Below the pieces are notes generated by a model. That model ran no database searches and had not been told where the DNA came from. It saw only the letters and a program-made list of their open reading frames with translations. From CAWBLP01 sp963789495 (lineage in GTDB: Bacteria > Pseudomonadota > Alphaproteobacteria > Acetobacterales > Acetobacteraceae): a stretch of DNA of 64,000 nucleotides. The stretch lies in contig CAWBLP010000014.1 in NCBI GenBank assembly GCA_963789495.1, forward strand, positions 62,001-126,000, in the 5' to 3' direction. Position numbers and translations under genes: made by a program. Shown piece by piece: positions 18,548 to 28,059 of this stretch (its first letter is position 1; each line of letters begins with the position of its first letter).

Positions 18548-19726
18548 CTACCCGCCCCGCAGCCCCGCAATCTCCCCCGGCCCTAATCCCAACTCCCGCA
18601 GCACCGCCTCCGTGTGCTCCCCCAAGCCCGGCGCGCCATGCCGAATCCCGGCGGGCGTGCCGGAGAACCGAGCGGCCGGCCGCGCCTGGCGCAGCCTGCC
18701 CGCCACCGCATGCGCCGCCTCCACCACAATGCCGTTCGCCGCCACCTGCGGATGCCGGATCATCGCACTCCGCGTCAGCACCGGCGCGCACGGCACGCCC
18801 GCCGCGGTCAGCCGGTCCAGCCACGCCTCCGCCGACCGTGTGCGCAGCACGTCCTGCGTCATCTGCAGCCGCGTGTTGATGTGCTGCTGGCGCAGCGCCG
18901 GAGTGGCGAAGCGCGGGTCCTCCAGCCACTCGGGCCGATCCAGCGCGCGGGTCAGCGCGGTCCATTCGCGATCGGTCTGCACCGCGACGCTGATCGCGTC
19001 GGTCGCCGTCTCGTAGATCAGGTCGATGAAACTCGCCGCGTCCTGCTGCGGCAGTTCGTCACCCACGAAGGTCTGGCTGCCCATGTCGGAGGCCCAGAGG
19101 AACGCCACCACCGCATCCAGCATGGACAGCCGCACATGCTGGCCCTTGCCGGTCCGCGCCCGCGCCAGCAGCGCGGCGGTGATCGCCTGCGCCGCGGTGA
19201 TGGCGGTCAGCTTGTCCGGCAGGATGGTGCGCACCAGGCGCGGACGCTCCGTGTCCGCGCCGGCCTGCACCGTCGCCAGGCCGGACAGCGCCTGCACCAG
19301 CGGGTCGTAGACCGGCTTGTGGGAATAGGGGCCCGTCTCGCCGAACCCGCTGATCGAGACGTAGATGATCTCGGGCGCCACCGCGCGCACCGCATCCTCG
19401 CCCAACCCCATGCGATCCGCGACGCCGGGCCGGAAATTCTGCACGAACACATCGGCGGTGGCGATCAGCCGCAGCAGCGCCGCACGCGCCGGTTCGGCTT
19501 TCAGGTCCAGCACCACGGAGCGCTTGTTGCGGTTGTTGTTGAGGAACGAAGCGGAAAACCCGGCGCGGCGATTCGCCCCGGCGCGGGTGTGGTCGCCGCC
19601 CTGCGGGTTCTCCACCTTGATCACGTCCGCGCCCTGGTCGGCGAGCAGCATGGTGGCGAGCGGGCCGGAAATCATCGAGGTAAGATCGACGATCCGATAG
19701 CCACTGAGCGGTCCCGTCTGTTCCAT
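18548..19726 (-). CDS. CaiB/BaiF-family (class III) CoA-transferase
   Basis: A 392-residue protein, normal family length. It begins with LSGYRIVDLTSMISGPLATM LLADQGADVIKVE, followed by FLNNNRNKRSVVLDLK and IATADVFVQNFRPGVADRMG, where the Asp of the family's active site falls (D-V-F-V-Q-N-F-R-P-G). Then come ISGFGETGPYSHKPVYDPLV and the C-terminal APGLGEHTEAVLRELG. These enzymes move CoA between carboxylic acids. It is divergent from the GMC oxidoreductase with a 193-bp gap, so the two might share regulation. The ATG at 19726 is the first methionine consistent with the family. A diverged copy of its last codons lies at 17549-17650. Confidence 0.9.
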   Translation of the reverse strand: MEQTGPLSGYRIVDLTSMISGPLATMLLADQGADVIKVENPQGGDHTRAGANRRAGFSASFLNNNRNKRSVVLDLKAEPARAALLRLIATADVFVQNFRPGVADRMGLGEDAVRAVAPEIIYVSISGFGETGPYSHKPVYDPLVQALSGLATVQAGADTERPRLVRTILPDKLTAITAAQAITAALLARARTGKGQHVRLSMLDAVVAFLWASDMGSQTFVGDELPQQDAASFIDLIYETATDAISVAVQTDREWTALTRALDRPEWLEDPRFATPALRQQHINTRLQMTQDVLRTRSAEAWLDRLTAAGVPCAPVLTRSAMIRHPQVAANGIVVEAAHAVAGRLRQARPAARFSGTPAGIRHGAPGLGEHTEAVLRELGLGPGEIAGLRGG

Positions 19727-19919
19727 GCTGGCTGCCTCCCGTGCAGGCGCTGTGTCGCGATTGCGCCGGCGACGAAACACGATCCGGCGTGGCGCGGCAA
19801 ATCGCGGCGGCGGAATGCGATGCCGGCTGGCACACATGCTGATCCGTCGATCGCGCGTCGCCCTTCCGCCCGGCCCGCTTTGCCGTCATCGTAGCGGGCC
19901 AAGACCAGGAGGAAATGCC

Positions 19920-21552
19920 GTGGCCAACGGGCAGGAATTCGACTTCATCATCGTCGGCGCCGGGTCTGCCGGCTGCGTGCTGGCCAACCGGCTGAGCGAG
20001 GACGGGCGCAACCGCGTTCTGCTGCTGGAAGCCGGCGGCAAGGACACCGATCCCTGGATCCATATTCCTGCGGGGTTCTACCGCAACATCTACAACCCCA
20101 AGGTCGCCTGGTATTTCGAAACCGAGCCGGTGCCCGAACTCAACAACCGCCGCATCCCCTGGCCGCGCGGCAAGGTGCTCGGCGGATCGAGCTCGATCAA
20201 CGGGCTGATCTACATCCGCGGCCAGCGTCAGGACTTCGACCTGTGGCGCCAGTTGGGCAATGCCGGCTGGTCGTATGACGACGTGCTGCCGTATTTCCGC
20301 AAGGCGGAGGACCAGGAGCAGGGTGCGAACGAATTCCACGGCAAGGGCGGGCCGCTGGCGGTGTCCGACCTGCGCACCGATCATCCGCTGCACGACGCCT
20401 TCGTCGCCGGCGCGCAGGAGGCCGGCTATCCGTACAACCCCGACTTCAACGGCGCCGAACAGGAAGGTGTCGGGCCGCTGCAATTGACGGTGCGCGGACG
20501 GCGCCGCTGTTCGGCCGCCGTCGGCTATCTGCGGCCGGCGATGAAGCGCCCCAACCTGAAAGTGGAAATCCGCGCACTGACGCATCGCGTGCTGCTGGAG
20601 GGCAAGCGCGCCGTCGGCATCGAATACAGTCAGAACGGCGCGCTGCATCAGGTGCGGGCGCGGCGCGAGCTGCTGCTGTGCGGGGGCTCGATCAACTCGC
20701 CGCAGATTTTGCAACTCTCGGGCATCGGGCCGGGCGAGGTGCTGCAACAGGCCGGCGTCGCGGTGCTGCACGAGCTGCCCGGCGTCGGCGAGAATCTGCA
20801 GGATCATATCGGCGGCCGCATCATCTATCGCTGCCGACCCGATGTCTGGACGATGAACGAGGTGTACCACAGTTGGGTGCGCCGCGTGCAGCACGGGCTG
20901 CAATACGCGCTGGCGATGAAGGGCGCGCTGATGACCGGCGCCGGCCCGCTGGGCCTGTTCGTGAAGACCCGGCCGGAGCTCGAATTCACCGGACGTGCAG
21001 TATCAGTTCCTCGCCGGCAGCGCGCCCAAGGTCGGCGATCCGATGCATAAATTCCCCGCCTGCACGCTGGTCGCGATTCCGTGCCGGCCGGAAAGCCGTG
21101 GCTGGCTGCGCATCACGTCGAACGACCCGAACAAGCCGCCGGCGATGCAGCCGAACTATCTGTCCACCCAGGCCGACCGCGACACCATCGTCGCCGGGTT
21201 GAAAGTCTCGCGCCGGGTGTTCGCCACCAACGCCATGCGGCAGATGGTCACCGAGGAACTGATGCCAGGTCCGGACGCGAAGACCGACGAGGACCTGCTG
21301 AACCATGTGCGCGCCACCGCCGGCACTACGTTCCATCAGACCAGCACCTGCATGATGGGGCCGGGGCCGAAATCGGTGGTCGATACGGCGCTGCGGGTGA
21401 AGGGGATCGACGGGCTGCGCGTGGTGGATGCCGCGGTGATGCCGACGGTGGTGTCCGGCAACACCAATGCGACGGTGATCATGATCGCGGAGAAGGCGGC
21501 GGACATGATTCTGGGCGCGGGCAGCGCCGCGGCGCGGGCGATGGCGGCGTAA
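19920..21552 (+). CDS. GMC-family flavoprotein oxidoreductase (choline/alcohol dehydrogenase type), one frameshift
   Basis: N-terminal FAD-binding motif VGAGSAGCVLANRLSE, then GGSSSINGLIYIRGQRQDFD (GMC signature 1), NSPQILQLSGIGPGE (signature 2), and a C-terminal domain with TSTCMMGPGP and VDAAVMPTVVSGNTNATVIM. The HQTST segment places the active-site His. Expected length is about 540 residues and the span fits. The GTG at 19920 is preceded by AGGAGG at ideal spacing. Near 20988 an extra G (ACCGGACG for ACCGACG) breaks the frame: ELEFT is followed in the other frame by VQYQFLAGSAPK. Likely oxidises an alcohol or choline-like substrate with FAD. The indel is probably a read error. Confidence 0.88.
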
Positions 21553-21671
21553 CGAGGGCGGGCTCGCGCGCAGGTGGTTGTGGGCTGTCTGCGGTCCAGA
21601 ATTCCAGCCGCCGCCTTCACCCTATCTCCGGTCCCACCCATTAGGCACGAATCGGTAGTGCGTTAGTTTAA

Positions 21672-22985
21672 CAGGCTGCTGAAAAACCCTCTGCAACGTC
21701 AGGCGCCAGTAGGTTCAGTGTTCGATTTTCGGTTTGTCGGGACGGAATCAGGCATTTGCACAGCGTCAGAATGGCTCTGATCCAGCATTTGGCATAGCGC
21801 TGACAGCCTCATCCTATCGCGAGCAGCCGCGGCAGTCGGATCAGGTTGTAAGCCGTCGCCTTGAACATGAACATCCAGCCTACGCGGGCGCGACCCCGAA
21901 ACTTCGTTTGCGCCATTCCGCCGACTTCCTTGATCCAGCCATTGGCTTCCTCGATCCGCTTGCGGATCACCTGGCTGATCCGGTAGCCATCGTGACACGT
22001 CGTGCGCCGGTCGATGTTCGAGCCGCGATGCGCGGTGATGTTCTGCGCCACGTGCGGGGTCACATTCAGTTTGCGGGCTGCCGCAACGAACGCCGCCGTG
22101 TCGTAGTTCTTGTCTGCTCCGACGGTTTTCTTGTCCGAACCAGGCAACTCGCCCAACATGGCCAGCGCCGCCTCCGGCTCCGCCGTCCCGGTGGCCAGCG
22201 TCAGGCGCGCATCCACCACCAGCCCGTTGCGGTTCTCCATAAGCAGATGTCCGGTGAAGCCCAGCTTCGCCTCCTGTCCGCCTGATTTACGGGCAAGACG
22301 AGCGTCCGGATCGGTGGTCGAGGCATGTGTCTCGTTGGAACGCGTCTCGCCGCGGAAGTTGCGCTCGCCATTGCGGCCCGGTGCCGGCGGTTCGTCGTTG
22401 CCGTCCTTGCGGCGGAAGCTCTTCATGCTGGCCCACGCCTGGATCAGCGTGCCATCGACCGAGAAGTGCTCGTCCGAAAGCAGACCCTGCACCTGCGGCA
22501 GGTTGAGCACTGCCGACATGAACGCCGCCGCGATGTCGCCCTCAGCGGCCGGTCGCGGTTCTTGCTGAAGACGGTCGGCACCCGACCGGATCGTCCACCG
22601 ACAGGCCGACGAACCAGCGGAACAGCAGATTGTAGTTCAACTGCTCCATCAGCTGACGGCTGCGGAACGGATGGTGTAGAAGGCTTGCCCGACGAACAGC
22701 GCGCGCAGCAACTGCTCGGGCGGGATCGAGGGACGGCCGTTCTCGGAATGCAGCGCCGCGAACCGGTCGTTGAGCGACTGCAGGGCCTCGTCTGCCAGCG
22801 TACGGATCACCCGCAACGGATGGGTCATGACGATCTGGCAGGATCCGGCTCTCCGGCCGCACATACTGAAAAGTCCGTCGCGTCGTTCGTCAGAACCGCG
22901 CATTGAGGCTACCCGAGGCTGTCAATCCGATAGGGCATCGAAATCAGATGCCGCCGCGTCGAAGCAAGGGGTTTTTCAGCGCCTG
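21672..22985 (-). mobile_element. 1.3-kb IS5-family insertion sequence, copy 3 (inverted, degraded)
   Basis: Same element as at 13303 and 16136, opposite orientation. It is flanked by a perfect TTAA duplication (21668-21671 and 22986-22989), which fixes the element ends and the 4-bp target size. The segment 22540-22870 carries many small indels and substitutions compared with copies 1 and 2. Confidence 0.9.
21809..22903 (-). pseudogene. IS5-family transposase, copy 3, multiply frameshifted
   Basis: The C-terminal 236 residues (from MSAVLNLPQVQGLLSDEHFS) match copy 1 with a single R-to-C-type change (RRTTCHDGY). The N-terminal third is broken into several frames by indels at about 22543-22547, 22584, 22665-22700 and 22825-22850. 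Short runs of extra bases (for example CCGACGA where copy 1 has AGCA) make the damage heavier than in copy 2. Not functional as written. Confidence 0.88.
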
Positions 22986-23340
22986 TTAAGTTCATCTTCC
23001 AACCCATCTCCGACATCCCGCTAGCGCGGCCAATGTCGGGTCTTGGCCGAATCCGGAAGAACCGCTTTGGAGTTCCCAACCGCAACGAGCAGACGTTCGT
23101 TCACGGGGATCGACTACCATCGGCTCATACCCGGCATTCCCGAAACTTGGGATGAAGGCGGGTGGCGTAGCCGGGGGCTCGCGTGCCGGCGTCTCACGAA
23201 TGATCACGGACGTTATCGATCGGACCGTTAACGACCCGAGATCGCCTCCGCCTCAGCCCATCTCAATGATCGGGGCTAGCCTAACAGCAGCCCACCGCCC
23301 CTCATCATTGGCATGAGATCTGGATCAATCAGTCGTCGGT
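22986..23340. other. Intergenic region, no gene seen
   Basis: About 355 bp between IS copy 3 and the cytochrome gene. Frames on both strands are short and not protein-like. The stretch around 23030-23100 has lower complexity than a coding region and no palindromes of note. No promoter for a flanking gene is needed on the right, because the cytochrome gene ends here. Confidence 0.5.
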
Positions 23341-23946
23341 TCATTGATGGTGATCGTGGGCCGGTATGCCGCCCGAGGTGGACTGCATACTCCCACACCC
23401 GTTGGTATCGGGGTCATGGTGACGGTCTTCGCTAGTCGTGCTGGCGGTGAGCAGGCTGGCGTACCCCTGCGCGGATATAGTTGGTAGTTTTCGAAGAAAA
23501 GCGACGAGGGCCCAAAGCTCATTATCGCTATGGTCCCGCCAAGCCGGCATGCCGCTCGCTTTGATCCCGTTCTTCACGATCCAGAACAGTTCGCCGGGGC
23601 CGTAAGTCTCCGAGGCGCCAGTCAGGTCTGGCGGGCTTGGATTTAGCCTGTGTACAAAATCTCCGCTCGAGACACCCGGTGCGCCGTGACAAATGACGCA
23701 ATGAGCTGCGAAATGCTCAATTCCTTTGGCGACTTCACTGTCATCACTGAAGTTTGGCGGTGCAGAAATGCCGGCCGCATGCGCCTTGACCGAGCGCAGC
23801 TTCACCACCCCCACGATCCAGTGAGTAAGGGCCCAGTGCGGCTCGGTCGCTGAGACATTGTAGACGCCGGAATAGATGAACATGAGGCCGCTCAGCACGG
23901 CCACTCCAACCATGGCTGTGATCGTTCCTATGATCGTGCAACTCAT
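23341..23946 (-). CDS. Membrane-anchored monohaem cytochrome c
   Basis: A 201-residue protein with an N-terminal membrane anchor (residues 5-27, IIGTITAMVGVAVLSGLMFI) and one haem c site CVICH at residues 83-87. The probable axial Met lies in IKASGMPAW (around residue 132) and the end is a His/Ser-rich tail. The fold resembles class I cytochromes c of periplasmic electron transfer. It is the last gene of a minus-strand cluster with two exported proteins (gap 33 bp), so it may pass electrons to or from an enzyme using them. Partner and redox role are inferred only from context. Membrane anchoring is by the uncleaved N-terminal helix. Confidence 0.85.
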   Translation of the reverse strand: MSCTIIGTITAMVGVAVLSGLMFIYSGVYNVSATEPHWALTHWIVGVVKLRSVKAHAAGISAPPNFSDDSEVAKGIEHFAAHCVICHGAPGVSSGDFVHRLNPSPPDLTGASETYGPGELFWIVKNGIKASGMPAWRDHSDNELWALVAFLRKLPTISAQGYASLLTASTTSEDRHHDPDTNGCGSMQSTSGGIPAHDHHQ

Positions 23947-23979
23947 CTCTGCACCTCGCGGAGGCGCCGCTCGTCTTGC

Positions 23980-24543
23980 CTACTTCACGGGGACCATCGC
24001 ATGCTCATACGGTGTATTCGCCCACATCATGTAGGGCATGGTCGGATCGGGATCCGTCGCCTCTGTGTAGCCCAAGGTCCTACTTGGTGGGCCGAAGAGC
24101 ATCACGTGCGGTCCAGTAATAACCCAGTGGTTGTCAGCAGTTTTCCCCATCGCCGAGGGGTCAGTGTTGCTCGCACCACCGGTCTCGCCAGACGGGCCAG
24201 TATCGCCACCCAACATGTATGCAATTCCGAGCTGATTCGGCGGGGGCTCGTGGCTCATCATCGCGTGGATGAACTGCATACTGTTCTTGTCGGCGCACAT
24301 TCTGTCGGTGCCCATGATCAGGCAGGTGAAGCCGTTGGCACCTTCCCGAAGTGTCCGCATGGCTCCGTTAGCATCTACACGCACGATGGCCGCGCCCTTG
24401 GCGACGGCTTCCGGACCTGCGGCGAGCGCCTGTCGCGCGTACTCCTCGTCGGTGAGCGACGGCGGTTTCTGCGCATGGGCACTCATACCGAGCGCGATAG
24501 CCGAGACAATGCTGACCCCAGCCAGCATGAGACGATGCAACAT
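23980..24543 (-). CDS. Conserved exported protein of unknown function
   Basis: A 187-residue protein with a clear Sec signal peptide (MLHRLMLAGVSIVSAIALGM, cleavage after AHA near residue 24) and a good GGAGAGAGG ribosome-binding site 4 bp before the ATG. The mature part contains ANGFTCLIMGTDRMCADKNS, HAMMSHEPPPNQLGIAYMLG GD, then GGASNTDPSAMGKTADNHWV ITGPHVMLFGP and a C-terminal PYMMWANTPYEHAMVPVK. This pattern belongs to a family of exported bacterial proteins that I recognise but that has no established function. Two Cys may form a disulfide. It lies between the SnoaL-like gene and the cytochrome, all on the minus strand. The longer open frame upstream is rejected because it precedes the signal peptide. 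Confidence 0.8.
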   Translation of the reverse strand: MLHRLMLAGVSIVSAIALGMSAHAQKPPSLTDEEYARQALAAGPEAVAKGAAIVRVDANGAMRTLREGANGFTCLIMGTDRMCADKNSMQFIHAMMSHEPPPNQLGIAYMLGGDTGPSGETGGASNTDPSAMGKTADNHWVITGPHVMLFGPPSRTLGYTEATDPDPTMPYMMWANTPYEHAMVPVK

Positions 24544-24655
24544 GTACCTCTCTCCTTCAATGTGTTGCGAAGTCGAAAGCGATATTTCGGCCTGACGCGT
24601 GAAGCCTGGTGGCAACGGAACCGAAAGCTCGATTCGGACCGGAGCCATGCCGTTG

Positions 24656-25225
24656 CTATTCCTTCGTGACGACGCCCTCGGCGAGCAGGTGGGCCGTGTG
24701 TGCCCTCGCTCCGTCGACGAACTCGGAGCAGGGCCGTCCGAAGAATGGGACGTCGGCACCATGCTCCCGGCACGCCGCGTCGATCCTCGCCACGGCTTGC
24801 AATGGATAGTAGGGTAAGAATGCCTTGATCCTGTTCCCGTCCACGATGATCACGTTTCCCACTTCTACCGGTCCAACGCCGACCTTTTCGAAGAAATCGA
24901 TTGTCGTCGTTGTTCGGATCAGTACTTTATTGCCATCGACCATCGGATTGGGCCCGAGACTGAACTGCACGTTCGCAGCACGATTCGCCTCGTGGAAATG
25001 GCGCATGGGCGCTGCCTTTCCCCTTGTATTGGTTATCGCCGCATCGTCCGTGTAGAACGCGGCCGCGGCATCAATATTGCCAACATTCTGCGCGGCAAAC
25101 GCCGCGGCCACTACGGACAGCGGATCGGGATGTCGCGCGTCCAGCGCATGCGACGGATTGGCCAGAACCGGCAGAACAACTGCCATCAATGAAAATCTCA
25201 AAGGTGACAAGGTTTGATCTCCCAT
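24656..25225 (-). CDS. Exported SnoaL/NTF2-like protein
   Basis: A 189-residue protein with an N-terminal signal sequence (about residues 1-28, ending NPSHALDA). An NTF2-like cone-fold domain follows: HPDPLSVVAAAFAAQNVGNI DAAAAFYTDDAAIT is the typical helix-turn plus first strands of SnoaL-like proteins, followed by FFEKVGVGPVEVGNVIIVDG NRIKAF. Such domains are small-molecule binding or isomerase/hydrolase scaffolds. The C-terminal extension (CREHGADVPFFGRPCSEFVD) contains two Cys. Function is unassigned; an exported version next to a cytochrome and another exported protein suggests a periplasmic oxidation or binding role. It is divergent from the AraC-type regulator at 25453. Confidence 0.7.
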   Translation of the reverse strand: MGDQTLSPLRFSLMAVVLPVLANPSHALDARHPDPLSVVAAAFAAQNVGNIDAAAAFYTDDAAITNTRGKAAPMRHFHEANRAANVQFSLGPNPMVDGNKVLIRTTTTIDFFEKVGVGPVEVGNVIIVDGNRIKAFLPYYPLQAVARIDAACREHGADVPFFGRPCSEFVDGARAHTAHLLAEGVVTKE

Positions 25226-25452
25226 ATCCGAGTTTCGTTGCGTATCGCGTGATTACCCAAAAGGAATGGCGTGGTCGGACGGTATGCGGCCTCCTAGCCC
25301 CGGTCTATCCATATCCGGCCACGATTGTGCGGGATCGGCCGCTTTCGGAAGGCTTCTCCGTATTCGTCCACGAAATGCAAATGTTCGCCGCATGATGCAC
25401 ATTAGGCACGTCGAGGCAGATGAGTTATGTTTGCGCCCTTGGGAGTGCTTGC

Positions 25453-27063
25453 ATGTCCGACAACGTGAGACCACGGCCGCTCCAGCCAAAAAACAACTCG
25501 TTCCCGTCGTCCAAAATGGCCGACGCCACCTCGGCATGCCCGCGCCATGTGCGTCACGCACTTGCCTATTTGCGGCGACATTTTGCCGAGAAGGTGACGT
25601 TGGCTGACCTCGCGGCGGCGGCCGGGACATCGGAGCGGACGCTGCGTCGCAACTTCCCCCGGTTCGTAGGCTTGGCGCCGCTTGCCTATCTGCAGCAGCT
25701 TCGTCTCGCAGCGGTCCGGAACGAGCTGTCGAGGGGCGAGGATGCCATAAGCCGTGTTGCCGCTCGTCATGGATTCACTCACTTCGGCCGGTTCGCGATT
25801 GCCTACCGAGGATGCTTTGGTGAAACCCCGTCTGCCACGCATCGGAAGGCCCGGCGGGATTCCCAGGATCTCATCACGAACCGAGACCGAGGAACGGCAA
25901 CGGAACCCTCACTCGTCGTTACTGCGTCAGGCGCGGATGGTTGCGGGCGGGAGATGAACCTATTCGCCGACAATCTCGGTGCGCAGGCTTGCCGCGTCGC
26001 TCAGCGGAATACCGCTTCTTTCCGTCAAGTTGCTACCGACCAAACGCGATGTGCTCTGCCCTGCGGCCATGGGATGGCGAGGTAAGGCCGTACTTTACAG
26101 CGCGCGTTATACCGGCGGGCGATCTGGTTCGCGTCGTGACGCGATTGGTGGCAACCAACGACGGTCGCCATCTTTGGGGAGAGACTTTGGACGGCGCTCG
26201 CGATAACGCGCTCGCTTTCCAGAGCAGGATCGTCGGCGCCGTGCTGGACGCCACGCGATCGGCCGTCATGACCGCGGAAATTGATGCCGCGCTGAACACA
26301 CCGACGGGCGCGCTCCGCGAGCGCGATCTGGTGCTGAGAGCCCTGCCACTTGCAATGTCGCCCGACCGGTTTGGCCGGGCGCTCGAGACATTGTATCGGG
26401 CCATGGAACTCTATCCTGACAATGGCCTTGCGGTTGCGCTGACGGCCTGGTGCCATGCCCAATCGGTGACGCCTTGGAACGAGCACGCGGATCGCGACAG
26501 ATCAACTGCGCTGGTCACTGGCCGAGCGCGCCGGAGTGCTGGATCCGACCGATCCGCTTGTATTAACGGCCCGTGCGCGCGGTGATGACCATGGCACAGG
26601 ATTTCGAGACCGCAGACATGCTCGTGCAGCGCGCATTGGCGCGCGATCCGCGCTGCTACTGGGCCTGGGAGCGGCGTGGCTGGCTCAAGGCATTGACGCG
26701 GCACAGTGAGACCGCGATTGCCGATTTTGAGCAGGCGCTCCGACTGGCGGGGCCCGAATCGGACGGCGCCAGCAGCTTATTTGGGATATTGGCACGGCGC
26801 ATTGGTGCCATAGGGAATACGATGCCGCAATGACCTGGGTTGATCGCGCCGCCGCGCGCCGCCCCAATGCACCTGGCATCCTGGCGCAACTCGCCGGTTG
26901 CCACATAAGGCTCGGGAATTGGGAGCGCGGCCGAACCATCCTCGCCACGATGATGCGTCTCCGCCCTGAAGTCACCGCGGGGCATATCTCTGAGGCGTTC
27001 TGGTTCGATAAGCCATGCCCAAGCGTGGCAAACGTGCTGAGCTCGGCTGGGCTAACGCAGTAA
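25453..27063 (+). pseudogene. AraC-type HTH regulator with C-terminal TPR region, broken in several frames
   Basis: The first part (ATG 25453) has the AraC DNA-binding domain: HVRHALAYLRRHFAEKVTLA DLAAAAGTSERTLRRNF then ISRVAARHGFTHFGRFAIAY RGCFGETPS. In another frame (within 25941-26585) come LVRVVTRLVATNDGRHLWGE and AEIDAALNTPTGALRERDLV LRALPLAMS. This pattern is familiar from CadC/adenylate-cyclase-type regulators with TPR tails. Further frames (26573-26833 and 26830-27063) continue the TPRs: VQRALARDPRCYWAWERRGW, AIADFEQALRLAGPESDGAS, TILATMMRLRPEVTAGHISE AFW. At least three frame breaks (about 26080, 26515, 26795) separate the pieces. It is divergent from the exported-protein cluster and probably regulated it. 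Confidence 0.65.
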
Positions 27064-27312
27064 CGCGACACGTCTTTGTCGGCTTGCTACCCACGTCCGG
27101 GCTCAATGTCCGCTCTCCGCCCACGGCAGGCATCTGAGCAGTTATCTCGCCATGTGGCCGAATGTCTGCATTCGAGCGGTGGCGAGGTAGCCTGGAACGA
27201 CCGCCTTGGGCGCGAAGCGGACGCAGGAGCCCGCTGTTGTAATAGCTGCAACCCACCCAATTCAGAAGTTCAAACTGGCCCACTAGGCACAAATTCCTTG
27301 CCCAATCCTTAT

Positions 27313-27327
27313 GTTCCTGATATGTTC
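27313..27327 (+). promoter_or_regulatory. Candidate LexA (SOS) box, GTTC-N7-GTTC
   Basis: GTTC CTGATAT GTTC at 35-49 bp before the ATG of the next gene. This exact direct-repeat form is the alphaproteobacterial LexA operator. Position between start codon and likely promoter suits repression. Confidence 0.6.
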
Positions 27328-27361
27328 CAATCTCCCTCCCCTCATCCGGAACATCCGAAAA

Positions 27362-27982
27362 ATGACCCAGACCAACCCCGCCGCCCAACCGGAAAAACTC
27401 GACCCGGCCACCCTCGCCACAATGCTGCACACCACGCTGGACGCCCTGCCCCACCATCCGGACGCCGCGGACGACGAAAAAGCCACACTCCGCCAGGCCG
27501 CGCTCATCGCGATCACCGCCCTCGCCCCGCGTGACCCGATGGAGGCGATGCTCGCCGCCCGCTACGTCGTCGCCCACCACGCGGTCATGGACGCGTTCCG
27601 CTGCGCCGCGCAGCCCAACCTGCCGGCGGTCCTGCAACTCCGCTACCACGGCCGCGCCATTGCGCTGTCCCGGTTGATGGACCGCGCGATGCACGACCTG
27701 TCCCGCCTGCAGGCCCGCGCCAGCGTCCGCCCGGTCGCGCAGCCCCCTGCCATGCCGGCGCCCCGTCCACAGCGCCCCGCCGCCGCCCCGCCGGCGCCGG
27801 CCCGCCCGCCGCTGCCGGTGCGCAATCACCCCATGCACCGTGACAGCGCCGCCGCCACCGCGGCCGCGGGCTCACCAGCCGCGCCGCATGCCGCGCTCCG
27901 TCTGCCGAACCCGGCGCTGGACCGCATGCTGGACGACGTCGCCGCCCGCGCCGCAGCCGGCAGCCTGGTCTCCGCCGCGTGA
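27362..27982 (+). CDS. Hypothetical protein, possibly SOS-regulated
   Basis: A 206-residue soluble protein. The N-terminal 115 residues look globular and helical (LDPATLATMLHTTLDALPHH, DPMEAMLAARYVVAHHAVMD, YHGRAIALSRLMDRAMHDLS). Residues 120-160 are a Pro/Ala-rich linker (PAPRPQRPAAAPPAPARPPL), and a short Ala-rich C-terminus follows. No family with known function recognised; the N-terminal pattern (PMEAMLAAR...HHAVMDAFRRA-like) is reminiscent of transposase-adjacent or phage-type unknowns in GC-rich alphaproteobacteria, but that is a loose impression. The ATG at 27362 is chosen because the LexA-type box lies just upstream and the extra upstream codons translate the box itself. It stands alone, with the next gene on the opposite strand. 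Confidence 0.6.
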   Translation: MTQTNPAAQPEKLDPATLATMLHTTLDALPHHPDAADDEKATLRQAALIAITALAPRDPMEAMLAARYVVAHHAVMDAFRCAAQPNLPAVLQLRYHGRAIALSRLMDRAMHDLSRLQARASVRPVAQPPAMPAPRPQRPAAAPPAPARPPLPVRNHPMHRDSAAATAAAGSPAAPHAALRLPNPALDRMLDDVAARAAAGSLVSAA

Positions 27983-28059
27983 CGCCAACACCCCTTGCAC
28001 CGTGACACGCCGCTCCGTCCCATCGGACCAGGCTGCGGCCGGCAGGGGCGCGGCGGTCG

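Noticed and set aside
19059..20903. A 614-codon minus-strand frame across the CaiB and GMC genes
   Set aside because: It overlaps two recognised genes in the wrong frame or strand, and its product shows no family features.
25189..25395. Short plus-strand frame MKISKVTRFDLPYPSF...
   Set aside because: Looks like a protein start at first, but it overlaps the start of the SnoaL-like gene on the other strand, ends after 68 codons and continues in no other frame.
27350..27358. GGAACATCC read as a second LexA half-site
   Set aside because: No partner GTTC or GAAC is found at seven bases spacing; only the 27313-27327 site fits.
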